In this document: piece by piece, positions 17,537 to 26,030 of the stretch
Layout of the letters: each line of letters begins with the position of its first letter
How positions within the stretch are numbered: the stretch's first letter is position 1
Assembly: GCA_046349515.1 (NCBI GenBank)
Contig: JAXMCE010000003.1
Coordinates: forward strand, 62,001 to 126,000
Origin: JBGPGW01 sp046349515
GTDB taxonomy: Bacteria > Pseudomonadota > Alphaproteobacteria > CADEGL01
Direction of reading: 5' to 3'
DNA: 64,000 bases
The notes under the pieces: model-generated
Database searches by the model: none
The model's input: only the letters and a program-made list of their open reading frames with translations
Told to the model about the DNA's origin: nothing
Translations under genes and position numbers: made by a program

Positions 17537-17953
17537 ATGGGCACGGCGGACAACCTCGCCCTCGTGAAAGAGTGGTTTCGGCTGCTTGCGGAGGGCGCCT
17601 ATGAAGGCATGCACGCCCTGCAGACGGCCGACGTCGAGTGGGACTGCCTTTCGGGCGCGTCCGAAGGCATCGTGCCTTGGGTCGGCGTGTTCAAAGGCCG
17701 TGCCGGCGTCGATGAGTGCCTTGCGCGATTCGCCGGTGCCGTCGAGTCGGAGTCGTTCGAGCTCAAGGATTTTCTCGCGAGCGAAGACGGCACGATCGCG
17801 GTCATCGGTCGCACCGTGCTGATCGAGAGGAAAAATCGCCGGCGCTTTCACATCGACTTTGTCGAATATTTTCGCTTTCGCGACGGCGAGATCGCCTACG
17901 TCCGCGTGTTTGGCGATACGGCGCTGGCGAATGCCGTCTTCAGCGGGCGGTAG
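17537..17953 (+). CDS. SnoaL-like / NTF2-fold protein
   Basis: 138 residues with the cone-shaped NTF2-like fold used by SnoaL-type cyclases, limonene-epoxide hydrolase relatives and non-catalytic ligand binders. LVKEWFRLLAEGAYEGMHAL, DVEWDCLSG and VFKGRAGVDECLARFAG near residues 55-70, then RRFHIDFVEYFRFRDGEIAYVR, follow the family order. The last block carries the usual acidic strand facing the pocket. It is the first gene of a short plus-strand group with an MDR dehydrogenase and an amidohydrolase, so a small-molecule catabolic role is likely (inference). Substrate and catalysis are unknown. Confidence 0.8.
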   Translation: MGTADNLALVKEWFRLLAEGAYEGMHALQTADVEWDCLSGASEGIVPWVGVFKGRAGVDECLARFAGAVESESFELKDFLASEDGTIAVIGRTVLIERKNRRRFHIDFVEYFRFRDGEIAYVRVFGDTALANAVFSGR

Positions 17954-17991
17954 GACGCGAGGGGGCCGGGCGTGGGAGAGGGAGAGGAGAT

Positions 17992-19053
17992 ATGAGGGCT
18001 GCGCGCTACCACACACCGGGTAAGCCGCTTCGGATCGAGGACATTCCTGAGCCCACGCTCCGCCCCGGCAGCGCCATCGTCCGCGTGGTGAGCACCTTTG
18101 TCGCGCCCTACGTCCAGGAAATGGTGGACGCGACACAACCCTACGGCTTTCCCCCGCTGCCGTTCACGCCCGGCATGGACTCGATCGGCGTCATCGAGCA
18201 AGTGGCCGATGATGTGCGTGGTCTCGAGGTCGGCGAGACGGTCTTCTGCGACCATTATTACACTGCGACCAATCTCACCTCGCGCGCCGAGTCCTGCTAC
18301 ATCGGCGTGTTCGGCAAGGGCGAGGCGTCCCAGGCCATCATGGCGCGCTGGCGCGACGGCAGCTTCGCCGAGAAGATGATCCTCCCCGCTGAGTGCTTCA
18401 CGCCACTCCGCAGCGCCGCGCGCGTCCATGTCGATCTCCTCGTCCGTCTCGGCTGGTTCGGCACATGCTACGGCGCTTTTCTCCGCGCCGAGCTGCGCCC
18501 CGGCCAGACCGTCGTGGTCAACGCCGCGACCGGCCTTGTCGGGACCTGCGGTGTTCTCCTCGCGCGCGCGATGGGCGCGGGGCGGATCGTTGCGGTCGGT
18601 CGCAAGAGGGCCGTCCTCAAGGAGCTCGAGGCGCTCGATCCGCGCCTCATCCTGTCGCTTCCGGCGGATTCGCCAGACGCGGCGAAGGCGCTCAAGGACG
18701 CCGCACGGGGCGCCGACGTCGTGCTCGACTGCGTGGGCGACATCACCGATCCCACCAGCACCAACAATGCCCTGGCCTCGCTCGGACCCTTCGGGACCGC
18801 GGTCCTTGTCGGCGGCCTCAATGCGCCGCTTGCGATCAATGCCAAATGGGTGCTCGACCAGCAGGTGCGAATCCTCGGCTCGTCCTGGTTCCCGCGCTGG
18901 GCCAGTGCCGCCATGCTGGCCATGATCGGGAACGGTACCCTCGATGTGAGCGCCTTGCGCGCCCATCGCTACCCGCTCGAGCGAGTCAACGAAGCGGCGG
19001 CGGCGGCCGCAAAGGGCCCCGGCGGCTTCGATCACGTCGTTCTTGTGCCCTAG
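17992..19053 (+). CDS. MDR-superfamily zinc-type alcohol dehydrogenase-like oxidoreductase
   Basis: 353-residue NAD(P)-dependent dehydrogenase/reductase. The catalytic N-terminal half begins MRAARYHTPGKPLRIEDIPE and includes FTPGMDSIGVIEQV; the Rossmann half has VVVNAATGLVGTCGVLLARA followed by GRIVAVGRKR. The classical Cys/His catalytic zinc set is not clear: the usual C-GxD-xxG and GHE motifs are changed to a FTPGMD block, so it may be a zinc-independent reductase of the quinone-reductase type. ATG 17992 has GGAGAGGAG just upstream. It lies 38 bases after the SnoaL-like gene and 33 bases before the amidohydrolase, so the three are probably one operon. Substrate unknown. Confidence 0.85.
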   Translation: MRAARYHTPGKPLRIEDIPEPTLRPGSAIVRVVSTFVAPYVQEMVDATQPYGFPPLPFTPGMDSIGVIEQVADDVRGLEVGETVFCDHYYTATNLTSRAESCYIGVFGKGEASQAIMARWRDGSFAEKMILPAECFTPLRSAARVHVDLLVRLGWFGTCYGAFLRAELRPGQTVVVNAATGLVGTCGVLLARAMGAGRIVAVGRKRAVLKELEALDPRLILSLPADSPDAAKALKDAARGADVVLDCVGDITDPTSTNNALASLGPFGTAVLVGGLNAPLAINAKWVLDQQVRILGSSWFPRWASAAMLAMIGNGTLDVSALRAHRYPLERVNEAAAAAAKGPGGFDHVVLVP

Positions 19054-19086
19054 CCTCGAGCGCATGCAGGCCGGCCGAGGCGCCCC

Positions 19087-20631
19087 ATGACGAAGACCAT
19101 ACTCCGCGGTCGCTTTGTGGTGAGCGACCCTGCGCTCCTGCCGGAGGCAGGGATCGTCGAGGACGCGGGCGTGCTCGTCGCCGGCGACACGGTCGAGGCG
19201 GTCGGTCCGTTCGAGGCGCTCGCGCGCGCCAACGCCGATGCCGCCGTCTTAGGCTCGGACCGCCACATGGTGATCCCCGGATTGATCAACGCGCATCATC
19301 ACGGGCGCGGCCTTGCGGCCATACGTCTTGGCGTGCTCGATGACACGCTCGAACGGTGGATGCTCGATTGGTTCGCGCAGGCGCCGCTCGACGTCTATCT
19401 CGACACGCTTCACGCCAATTTGCGCATGATCCGCTCGGGCGTGACGACGGTCATCCACTCCGGCTACGCCCGCACGCCCCATGCGATCGAGGCCGAGACC
19501 CGTGCGGCCCTCGCGGCCTATGTCGATGCCGGCCTCCGCGTCGCCTACGCGGTCGGATTCGAGGATCGGCTCTGGCCGGTTCACGACGAAGACGGCCGCT
19601 TTCTGGCCTCGCTTCCGGCCGAGCTTGCGGAGCGGACCCGCACCACCTTCGCCCCGGCCTCGGCCGGCGATGTCGACGAATACTTCGCGCTCATGGACCA
19701 TCTTCGCGAAGATTACGGCGGCGAGGCCCTCGTGACGCTCCTCTGCAGCCCAAGTTGGCCCATCTGGTGCTCGGACGCGTTCCTTGAGCGAGTGGCGATG
19801 GAAGCGCGGAGGCGCGGCCTCGGGATCCATACCCATGCGCTTGAGTCGCCGCTCGAGCGTGCGTGGTACGAGCGTTGTCGCGGCGAGAGTGCGGTCGTCC
19901 AACTCCACAATCTGGGGCTGCTGGGGCCGAAGACCTCGCTCGCACACGGCACCTGGCTGTCGGAAGATGACATCGCGCTTGTTGCCGCAACCGGCACGTC
20001 CGTCTGCCACAATGCGAGTTCGAATCTGCGCCTTCACAATGGCATAGCGCCCGTCGCGCGCATGCTCGCTGCTGGAGTCAATCTCGGCATCGGCATGGAC
20101 AGCTATACTCTCAACGGCGAGGACGACATGCTGGAGGAGATGCGCCTCGTCGCTGCCCTGCACCGGCAACCGACGGGCGCGCCATTTTCGGCGCATCCCC
20201 AGTCCGGCGACGTCCTGCGCATGGCGACGGTGGGTGGCGCCCGTGCGTCGGCCATCGAAGCGCGCCTTGGCACCTTGCTCGCCGGCAGTGCCGCCGATGC
20301 GGTGCTCATCGACTTCGCGGCCCTGTCGCATCCCTATCTCGACCCGCGCGTGTCGCCCATCGATGGCCTTATCGCGCTGGCGCGGCCCAAGCACGTCGAT
20401 ACGGTGATGATCGCCGGCAAGCTCGTGCTGGAGAAGGGACGATTCCGCGGCGTTGATGAGGCCGGCATCGAAGCCCAGCTAGCCGCCGTCGCGGCGCGCG
20501 GACCCGATTCTGCCCACCAGGCATTCGCCGCGTTGATCGACGAATTGAAGCCCCACATCGCGCGATACTACGAAACCTGGGCGCTAGAGCCCGCGCCGGC
20601 CTCGTTCTATCAGGTCAATCGCCGCCGCTGA
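19087..20631 (+). CDS. Amidohydrolase-family metal-dependent hydrolase (chlorohydrolase/deaminase type)
   Basis: 514-residue TIM-barrel hydrolase similar to TrzA/AtzA and S-adenosylhomocysteine/guanine deaminases. Metal ligands are visible in order: INAHHHGRG (first two His), GIHTHALES (His), LAHGTWLSEDD (His) and GIGMDSYTLNG (Asp). The N-terminal beta domain starts MTKTILRGRFVVSDP and the C-terminal part returns to it at VMIAGKLVLEKGRF. CHNASSNLRLHNG is the typical substrate-side loop of this subfamily, normally SNxxLxSG. Length is about 60 residues above the family average because of an extended C-terminus (IDELKPHIARYYETWAL). It ends convergently 10 bases from the hydrolase on the other strand. 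The substrate, a heterocyclic amine or similar, cannot be named. Confidence 0.88.
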   Translation: MTKTILRGRFVVSDPALLPEAGIVEDAGVLVAGDTVEAVGPFEALARANADAAVLGSDRHMVIPGLINAHHHGRGLAAIRLGVLDDTLERWMLDWFAQAPLDVYLDTLHANLRMIRSGVTTVIHSGYARTPHAIEAETRAALAAYVDAGLRVAYAVGFEDRLWPVHDEDGRFLASLPAELAERTRTTFAPASAGDVDEYFALMDHLREDYGGEALVTLLCSPSWPIWCSDAFLERVAMEARRRGLGIHTHALESPLERAWYERCRGESAVVQLHNLGLLGPKTSLAHGTWLSEDDIALVAATGTSVCHNASSNLRLHNGIAPVARMLAAGVNLGIGMDSYTLNGEDDMLEEMRLVAALHRQPTGAPFSAHPQSGDVLRMATVGGARASAIEARLGTLLAGSAADAVLIDFAALSHPYLDPRVSPIDGLIALARPKHVDTVMIAGKLVLEKGRFRGVDEAGIEAQLAAVAARGPDSAHQAFAALIDELKPHIARYYETWALEPAPASFYQVNRRR

Positions 20632-20641
20632 GCGCGCGCGT

Positions 20642-21421
20642 TCAACGCGGCAGTTGGGCGAGGAACGGCTCGACCGCCGCCAGGACCGCGCGCGGCTGCT
20701 CGAGGGCGATCGCGTGGCCGGCTGCAGGGATAAGGGCGCGCTTGGCCCCCTTGATGCCGGCATGGAGCGCATCCGAGCCCTCATGCCAATACTCCTCGTC
20801 CCCAACGACGACGAGCGTCGGGCAGGACACCGAAGCCAGCTGGCCCGCGAGATCGAAGGTCCGACAATTGGCGATGTCGGCCTTGCACGTCAGGGGCGGC
20901 GTCGCGCGCAGCTGACGGTCATAGGCATCGCGGATGGCGGGCGAGGTCGATTTCGCGAACAGGAAGGGCAGATTGTCCCGGTAGGCCTTGTCCGTGTCGC
21001 CGTCCCAGCTCGCGATCTCGTCATCGCTGATCGACCAGCGCGGAGCGGAGCTCAGGGGGATGATCGCTTTCACGCGCTGGCCATGGTGGATCGCGAAATC
21101 GACCGCCATCGAACCGCCCATCGAATGTCCGAAGAACACGAAGGGCGGGAGCGCGAGAGTCTCGACGAGCGCCGCGAAGAACCGCCGGTAGCCGATGGCG
21201 CTGTCGAGGGGCGGACCCTCGCTGCCGCCGCGACCGGGCAGGTCGACCGCGATCGGCGTGTGGGCGCGTGCGAGCGGGTCGATCAGGTGTTGCCAATAGC
21301 GATGGTCGTCATAGGCGCCATGGACGAGAAGAATCACATGGCCCTGGGGCTTCTGGAAGTCGCGTGGGGCGACCACATGAACCGTGCGACCGGCGACGCG
21401 GAGATCGGGCATGGCGATCAC
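20642..21421 (-). CDS. Alpha/beta-fold hydrolase
   Basis: 259-residue cytoplasmic serine hydrolase. The oxyanion region is LLVHGAYDDHRYW, the nucleophile elbow GHSMGGSMA, the acid probably the Asp in LVVVGDEEYWHEG and the His in AAGHAIALEQP. The cap domain (residues 120-180) has the charged stretch ISDDEIASWDGDTDKAYRDN. Start ATG 21421 or, three codons later, 21412. It faces the amidohydrolase tail to tail and is followed upstream by the DUF4010 gene 30 bases away on the same strand. Esterase, lactonase or amidase activity cannot be told from sequence. Confidence 0.85.
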   Translation of the reverse strand: MIAMPDLRVAGRTVHVVAPRDFQKPQGHVILLVHGAYDDHRYWQHLIDPLARAHTPIAVDLPGRGGSEGPPLDSAIGYRRFFAALVETLALPPFVFFGHSMGGSMAVDFAIHHGQRVKAIIPLSSAPRWSISDDEIASWDGDTDKAYRDNLPFLFAKSTSPAIRDAYDRQLRATPPLTCKADIANCRTFDLAGQLASVSCPTLVVVGDEEYWHEGSDALHAGIKGAKRALIPAAGHAIALEQPRAVLAAVEPFLAQLPR

Positions 21422-21451
21422 ATCCTTGAGGCAATGTTCCTTGGCGGATGG

Positions 21452-22708
21452 TTAGAGCACGGCCAGAGCCAATAGGCCACCGGCGAGGCTCGCTCCGAGT
21501 GGCAAGACGAGGCGGGCGCCGAAGCGAAGCCCCGCGAGTCGTGTGGCGATGACAGCCTTCGTCAGGGTGTTCGTGGCCACGGCAATGAGAAGGGCGACGA
21601 GGGCCACCTCCGGTGCCAGCGCGCCGCCGGCCATACGTCCGACGGATAAGGCAATGGCATCGACGTCGGTGATGCCGGTCACGGCCGCAAGCAAGTAAAG
21701 ACCTGTGCTGCCCATCCATGTCCTGAGCGCCTCCGCCATCAGCATGACGACCGCGAGGAAGATTCCAAAACGAACGGCGAGCCATAGCTCGAAGGGATTG
21801 CGCGGGAGGAGGGCGCGGCCCGTATTGGTCTCGCCGCGGCGATCGAGGAGCATGGCGGCCGTGGCCGCATAGCCCGCGAGCATCGCGGCAATGAAGGCGG
21901 GCGCGAGGGTCGGAAGCAAGGTCGGGCGGATCACGGCAAGGATGACCAGCACGCGCGGGAACATCGTGGAGGAGGCGAGACCGATCCCTCCTGCGAGAAG
22001 GCGATGGTGATCGGTCTTGCCATGCGCGAGGCGACTGAGACTTACCGCGACGGCGGTCGAGGACACGAGGCCTCCGGCGAGTGCCGCGACGACGATGCCG
22101 CGCCGCTCGCCGGCAAGCTTGATGGCGGCGTAGCCTGCGAACGAAATGGCTGCGACCAGTACCACCATCCACCAGAGCTGGTACGGGTTGAGCGCCTGCC
22201 ACGGCCCGAAACCGCGATCGGGCAGCACGGGAAGAAGGACGACCGAAATGACCAGAAGCTTCAAGATGGACAGCAACTCATCGTAAGAGAGGCGCTCGAC
22301 CCAACGGTGGACGACCGGCTTGATGCCGAGGAGAAGCGCTGTCACCACCGCACCCCCTGCCGCGACCGCCATGGGCCCGCGTACGGCCAAGGCGCCTAAG
22401 CCGAAGGTGATGAAGGCCGCGATCGTGGTGGTGACGCCGTAGTCTTTGGTGATTTCGGCGGCACGCAAGCGGAACGCGACCATGGCGCCGGCGAAGGCGA
22501 GGAAGGCCGCCGCCAGCACCAGCTCGCCCAGCGTCGCGCCGAGCAGCGCCCACAATCCGCCGAGGAAGCCGGCGAGCGCGAAACTGCGGACGCCGGCGAC
22601 GCGGCCGCCTTCCGGCTCGCTCCGCTCGTGCCAGCCGCGCTCGACCCCGATGAGCACGCCAAGCGCGAGGGCGAGAGCCAGTCGCTCGAATGCGTCGATT
22701 TCGCCCAT
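21452..22708 (-). CDS. MgtC/SapB N-terminal and DUF4010 membrane protein
   Basis: 418-residue polytopic membrane protein. The first 110 residues have the MgtC/SapB hallmark LALALALGVLIGVERGWHER followed by GVRSFALAGFLGGLWALLGA and KDYGVTTTIAAFITFGLGAL, which in the family includes a conserved acidic/aromatic-rich loop. The remaining part, with about nine hydrophobic helices from KLLVISVVLLPVLP to LVLPLGASLAGGLLAL, is the DUF4010 region (conserved GLVSSTAVAVSLSRLA and GITDVDAIALSVGRMA). Function is unknown; a transport or ion-homeostasis role is suggested only by the MgtC-like part. The start overlaps the region upstream of yacG, whose gene reads the other way. Confidence 0.85.
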   Translation of the reverse strand: MGEIDAFERLALALALGVLIGVERGWHERSEPEGGRVAGVRSFALAGFLGGLWALLGATLGELVLAAAFLAFAGAMVAFRLRAAEITKDYGVTTTIAAFITFGLGALAVRGPMAVAAGGAVVTALLLGIKPVVHRWVERLSYDELLSILKLLVISVVLLPVLPDRGFGPWQALNPYQLWWMVVLVAAISFAGYAAIKLAGERRGIVVAALAGGLVSSTAVAVSLSRLAHGKTDHHRLLAGGIGLASSTMFPRVLVILAVIRPTLLPTLAPAFIAAMLAGYAATAAMLLDRRGETNTGRALLPRNPFELWLAVRFGIFLAVVMLMAEALRTWMGSTGLYLLAAVTGITDVDAIALSVGRMAGGALAPEVALVALLIAVATNTLTKAVIATRLAGLRFGARLVLPLGASLAGGLLALAVL

Positions 22709-22812
22709 GGGACGTCCTGCCTCACCGCCGAGGGGAACCGCCCGGCCTTCTTCATTCTCGCACGGACATGTTAGCCTCCGCGAGGGATGGCCGTCGTCCC
22801 GAGGAGGGCTCT

Positions 22813-23019
22813 TTGGAAGCCAACGACAACGAAGCGCCTAGAGCGCGGGCCTGCCCGATCTGCGGGCGACCGGCCGAAGCGCGTCACAAGCCGTTCTGCT
22901 CGCCGCGCTGCGCCGATGTCGATCTGGCGCGCTGGCTGACGGGGGCCTATGTCGTCGCGACGGACGAGGAACCGGAGGCCGAGGACAGCGTGCCCTCTGC
23001 CCGCGACGGCGAGGCCTGA
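22813..23019 (+). CDS. yacG: DNA gyrase inhibitor YacG, zinc-binding
   Basis: 68-residue zinc-finger protein known in E. coli to bind GyrB and inhibit gyrase. The four cysteines are in ACPICGRPAEARHKPFCSPR and the following Cys (C-x2-C then C-x3-C), with the conserved CADVDLARWLTGAYVV after the finger and an acidic tail ending EDSVPSARDGEA. TTG 22813 is taken as the start because GAGGAGG lies just upstream and the length then matches YacG; ATG 22768 would add 15 residues and overlap the divergent region. It stands alone here, away from rng, whereas relatives usually have it in the murA-maf block. Confidence 0.9.
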   Translation: MEANDNEAPRARACPICGRPAEARHKPFCSPRCADVDLARWLTGAYVVATDEEPEAEDSVPSARDGEA

Positions 23020-23037
23020 GGGCGCGCGTGGTCGCGC

Positions 23038-23451
23038 CTAGGGCGCGACGATCAGCGTGACTCCGTCGGCTGCGGTGACGCGCACCGCCGTTCCGGCGGG
23101 CAGATCCGGTCCCTTGACGGGCCACACCGTATCGCCCAGCCGCATCTGCCCTCGGCCATTCTCGATCGCGGTTTCAAGGGTGCCCCGCTCGCCCACGAGG
23201 CGCGACGCGCCGACGTTGACGGTGCTCTCCCGTTGGCCTCTCAGTCGCAACGCCACGACCACCGCGATCGCCGCCAAGATGATGAACGCGATGATCTGGT
23301 ACTCCCAGCCGATCGCGGGCCAGATGAGCACGGCGAATCCGACGATGAGCGCGGTCGCGCCGAGCCATACGAGTGCCGCACCCGGAATGACGACCTCGGC
23401 AACGACGAGGATGACTCCGGCGGCAATCCAGTGCCACGCCTCGAGAATCAC
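23038..23451 (-). CDS. NfeD-family membrane protein
   Basis: 137-residue short NfeD protein. Three hydrophobic segments (WIAAGVILVVAEVVIPGAAL; ATALIVGFAVLIWP; YQIIAFIILAAIAVVVALRL) are followed by a C-terminal OB-fold domain from RLVGERGTLETAI to VRVTAADGVTLIV. It begins with GTG 23451, and the SPFH stop TGA at 23448-23450 overlaps it (GTGA), so the pair is translationally coupled. In bacteria NfeD proteins occur beside SPFH/stomatin proteins and are thought to act with them at the membrane. No catalytic protease domain (as in long NfeD) is present. Confidence 0.9.
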   Translation of the reverse strand: MILEAWHWIAAGVILVVAEVVIPGAALVWLGATALIVGFAVLIWPAIGWEYQIIAFIILAAIAVVVALRLRGQRESTVNVGASRLVGERGTLETAIENGRGQMRLGDTVWPVKGPDLPAGTAVRVTAADGVTLIVAP

Positions 23452-24434
23452 GGGCGGTTCCCCGGCGAGGACGGAATCGGCGACCGGGCAGCGCCGGCGG
23501 CGGCACTGCGCGCGGTGATCGCGTCCTTGGCAAGCTCGCTGATCCCTGCGAGCGCGCCGAGGACGCCGGACGCCTCCATCGGCATGAGAACGAGCTTCTG
23601 GTTCGGGCTTTCCGCCAGCTTGCCGAAGGCCTCGACGTATTTCTGCGCGACGAAGTAGTTGATCGCCGCGATATTGCCGCCGGCGATCGCGTGGCTCACC
23701 ATCTCGGTCGCTTTCGCTTCCGCCTGGGCGAGACGTTCGCGCGCCTCAGCATCGCGGTAGGCAGCTTCGCGCCGGCCTTCGGCCTGGAGGATGGCCGACT
23801 GCTTTTCACCTTCGGCGCGGAGGATCGATGCCTGCCGATCGCCCTCGGCGGTCAGGATGTCCGCGCGCTTGTTCCGCTCGGCCGTCATCTGCTTGGCCAT
23901 GGCCTCGAGCAGATTGCCGGGCGGCTCGATGTTGCGAAGCTCGATGCGGGTGACCTTGGCTCCCCACGGCGTGGTCGCGCTGTCGATCACGGTCAAGAGG
24001 CGCTTGTTGATCTGGTCGCGCTGGGACAGCACCTCGTCCAGATCCATGGCACCGATGACGGAGCGGATGTTGGTCATGGCCAGGTTGACAAGGGCCAATT
24101 CCAAATCCTGCACCTCGTAGGACGCTTTGGCCGCGTCGAGGACCTGGAAGAAGACGATGCCATCCGCGGCGACGGTGGCGTTGTCCTTGGTGATCACCTC
24201 TTGGCGCGGAATGTCGATCACCGTCTCCATCATGGAGACCTTGTGACCGATGGTCTCGATGTAGGGAACGATGAGGCTCAGGCCAGGTGAGAGCGTTCGC
24301 ACATAGCGCCCGAACCGTTCGAGCGTCCATTCCTGGCCTTGGGGCACGGTCTTGACCCCTGCGAGCAAAGTGATGACGGCGAGCAGGAGGATGAAAAGCA
24401 AAACAACCAAAGTGGCGATCGACCCTTCTGACAT
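23448..24434 (-). CDS. SPFH/Band-7 paraslipin-type membrane protein
   Basis: 328-residue stomatin-like protein, anchored by one N-terminal segment (TLVVLLFILLLAVITLLAG) and carrying an SPFH domain with TVPQGQEWTLERFGRYVRTL, DIPRQEVITKDNATVAADGI and AMTNIRSVIGAMDLDEVLSQ. A long Ala/Glu/Arg coiled coil follows from about residue 190 (AEGEKQSAILQAEGRREAAY), ending in PMEASGVLGALAGISEL. It probably forms a large ring-like membrane complex with NfeD, affecting membrane organisation or proteolysis. ATG 24434 is preferred over the in-frame upstream start at 24539, since the hydrophobic anchor then begins normally at residue 6. Confidence 0.92.
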   Translation of the reverse strand: MSEGSIATLVVLLFILLLAVITLLAGVKTVPQGQEWTLERFGRYVRTLSPGLSLIVPYIETIGHKVSMMETVIDIPRQEVITKDNATVAADGIVFFQVLDAAKASYEVQDLELALVNLAMTNIRSVIGAMDLDEVLSQRDQINKRLLTVIDSATTPWGAKVTRIELRNIEPPGNLLEAMAKQMTAERNKRADILTAEGDRQASILRAEGEKQSAILQAEGRREAAYRDAEARERLAQAEAKATEMVSHAIAGGNIAAINYFVAQKYVEAFGKLAESPNQKLVLMPMEASGVLGALAGISELAKDAITARSAAAGAARSPIPSSPGNRP

Positions 24435-24632
24435 TGGTGCCTCCCCAGGCGACGGTCCAAGGACTCTAGGCAGGCGGTCCCCCGGGCTCAAGTCGGGCGG
24501 CCGCCATGCCGTTGCGGGATCGACACAATGGGCGGACAAGGTGCCGAAACGATGGTGAAATTGGGGTCTCCCCGCGGCGGAAGGCGGATCGGCCGACCGT
24601 CGTCCGTCGGATCAAGTGCGAAAGCGGCGGGA

Positions 24633-26030
24633 CTAGGCCGCCGCGCGGTGCCCGGTTGGCGGGCCCGCGTCCCGGATGAGGCGCTCGGCGGGAAAGTAGG
24701 CGCTCACGCGCGTGCCGATCCCTTTGGAACTTTCGATTTCGAGGCGGCCGCCGTGGAGCTCCACCAGCTTCTTGGTCAGAGGAATGCCGAGACCCGTTCC
24801 TTGCTGCTTTCTTGTGAAGCTGCTGTCCACCTGGCCGAAGGGTTCGAGGACGGTCTGCATTTCTTCAGGGGCGATCCCGATCCCTGTATCTGTGATGCGC
24901 ACAGCCAGCTCACCATCCTCCGTCACCGAAGCTTCGACCGTGACCGAGCCTCCCGGGGGGGTGAATTTGACGGCGTTGGTCAGGATGTTGAGAAGGACCT
25001 GCCGGACTTTCGTCTCGTCGGCCAGGAGGGTTGGGAGGGATGGGTCGAGCCGCGTGCCGACCGTCAATCCGCCAGCGCGCGCCCGATCGTCGATGAGGCG
25101 CAGGGCTGCGTCGATCGCATCCTGGATGTCGACAGTATCGTCACAGAGCATCGCCTTGCCGGAATTGATCTTGGCGATGTCTAGGATGTCGTTGATCAAT
25201 TGGAGAAGGTGGGTGCCGCTGGCGTGGATATCCTTGGCATATTCGCAGTAAGTGGCGTTGCCGATGGGGCCGAACAGCTCCTGGTTCATAATGTCGGAAA
25301 ATCCGATCACGGCGTTGAGTGGCGTGCGCAGCTCGTGACTCATATTGGCGAGGAACAGGCTTTTTGCTTGATTCGCTGCGTTGGCCTGCTCTATGGCGGC
25401 CTCGAGCGCCGATTCATGCGCAAGCCTGTCGGACACGTCTCTCACGGCGCCGATGAATTGACGTTTTCCGCGGAGCCACATTTCAGTCACGAACAGCTCG
25501 ATGGGAAAGCGGGTGCCGTTTTGCCGCCGCGCCTCGAGAACGCGTCCCGATGTCCCGATAATCTTGCGCGTTCCCGTCCGCAGATAGTTGTCGAGATAGA
25601 GGTCGTGGGCCGAGCGATGCGGTTCCGGCATGAGCATCGAGACGTTTTTCCCGATGACGTCTTGCGCCGCGTAGCCAAAGGCCCGCTCTGCCGCCGGGTT
25701 GAACGACGTAATTGCCCCACGCTCGTCGATCGTGATGATCATCTCGCTCACATTGTCGACGACGCCCTTGAGCCATGCGTCCTTCTCAACGAGCTTGTCT
25801 TCCCGGTCCTTTCGCTTGTCAGTCTCGCGGAGGTGGGACACCCAGATCCAGCACAAGATATTGAGGAGGATGACGGCGGGGCTGCCGAGCAGGGCCGCGA
25901 AGATCTCGCTCCACCATGATGGCTGGACGATAACGACGACTAGCCAAGCGAGGCTCGTCGCGGCCGATCCGGCGATGATGACCTGTGCGGCGACGCGCCG
26001 CCGCAGCGGTTGCGGGAATCCAGCTTTCAT
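24633..26030 (-). CDS. PAS-domain sensor histidine kinase
   Basis: 465-residue membrane-anchored histidine kinase. Two N-terminal helices (residues 12-35 and 44-64) flank a very short outside loop. A PAS domain follows at about 85-205 (DNVSEMIITIDERGAITSFN, FGYAAQDVIGKNV), then HisKA with His232 in FLANMSHELRTPLNAVIGF, and an HATPase domain with the N box ILTNAVKFTPPGG, G1 ITDTGIGIAPEEM and G2 QQGTGLGIPLTKKLVELHGG. The PAS domain resembles FixL-type sensors in layout, but I cannot see a proven heme-axial His. No response regulator gene is adjacent, so the partner is unknown. The gene is transcribed away from the AT-richer island at 26.2-26.5 kb. Confidence 0.93.
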   Translation of the reverse strand: MKAGFPQPLRRRVAAQVIIAGSAATSLAWLVVVIVQPSWWSEIFAALLGSPAVILLNILCWIWVSHLRETDKRKDREDKLVEKDAWLKGVVDNVSEMIITIDERGAITSFNPAAERAFGYAAQDVIGKNVSMLMPEPHRSAHDLYLDNYLRTGTRKIIGTSGRVLEARRQNGTRFPIELFVTEMWLRGKRQFIGAVRDVSDRLAHESALEAAIEQANAANQAKSLFLANMSHELRTPLNAVIGFSDIMNQELFGPIGNATYCEYAKDIHASGTHLLQLINDILDIAKINSGKAMLCDDTVDIQDAIDAALRLIDDRARAGGLTVGTRLDPSLPTLLADETKVRQVLLNILTNAVKFTPPGGSVTVEASVTEDGELAVRITDTGIGIAPEEMQTVLEPFGQVDSSFTRKQQGTGLGIPLTKKLVELHGGRLEIESSKGIGTRVSAYFPAERLIRDAGPPTGHRAAA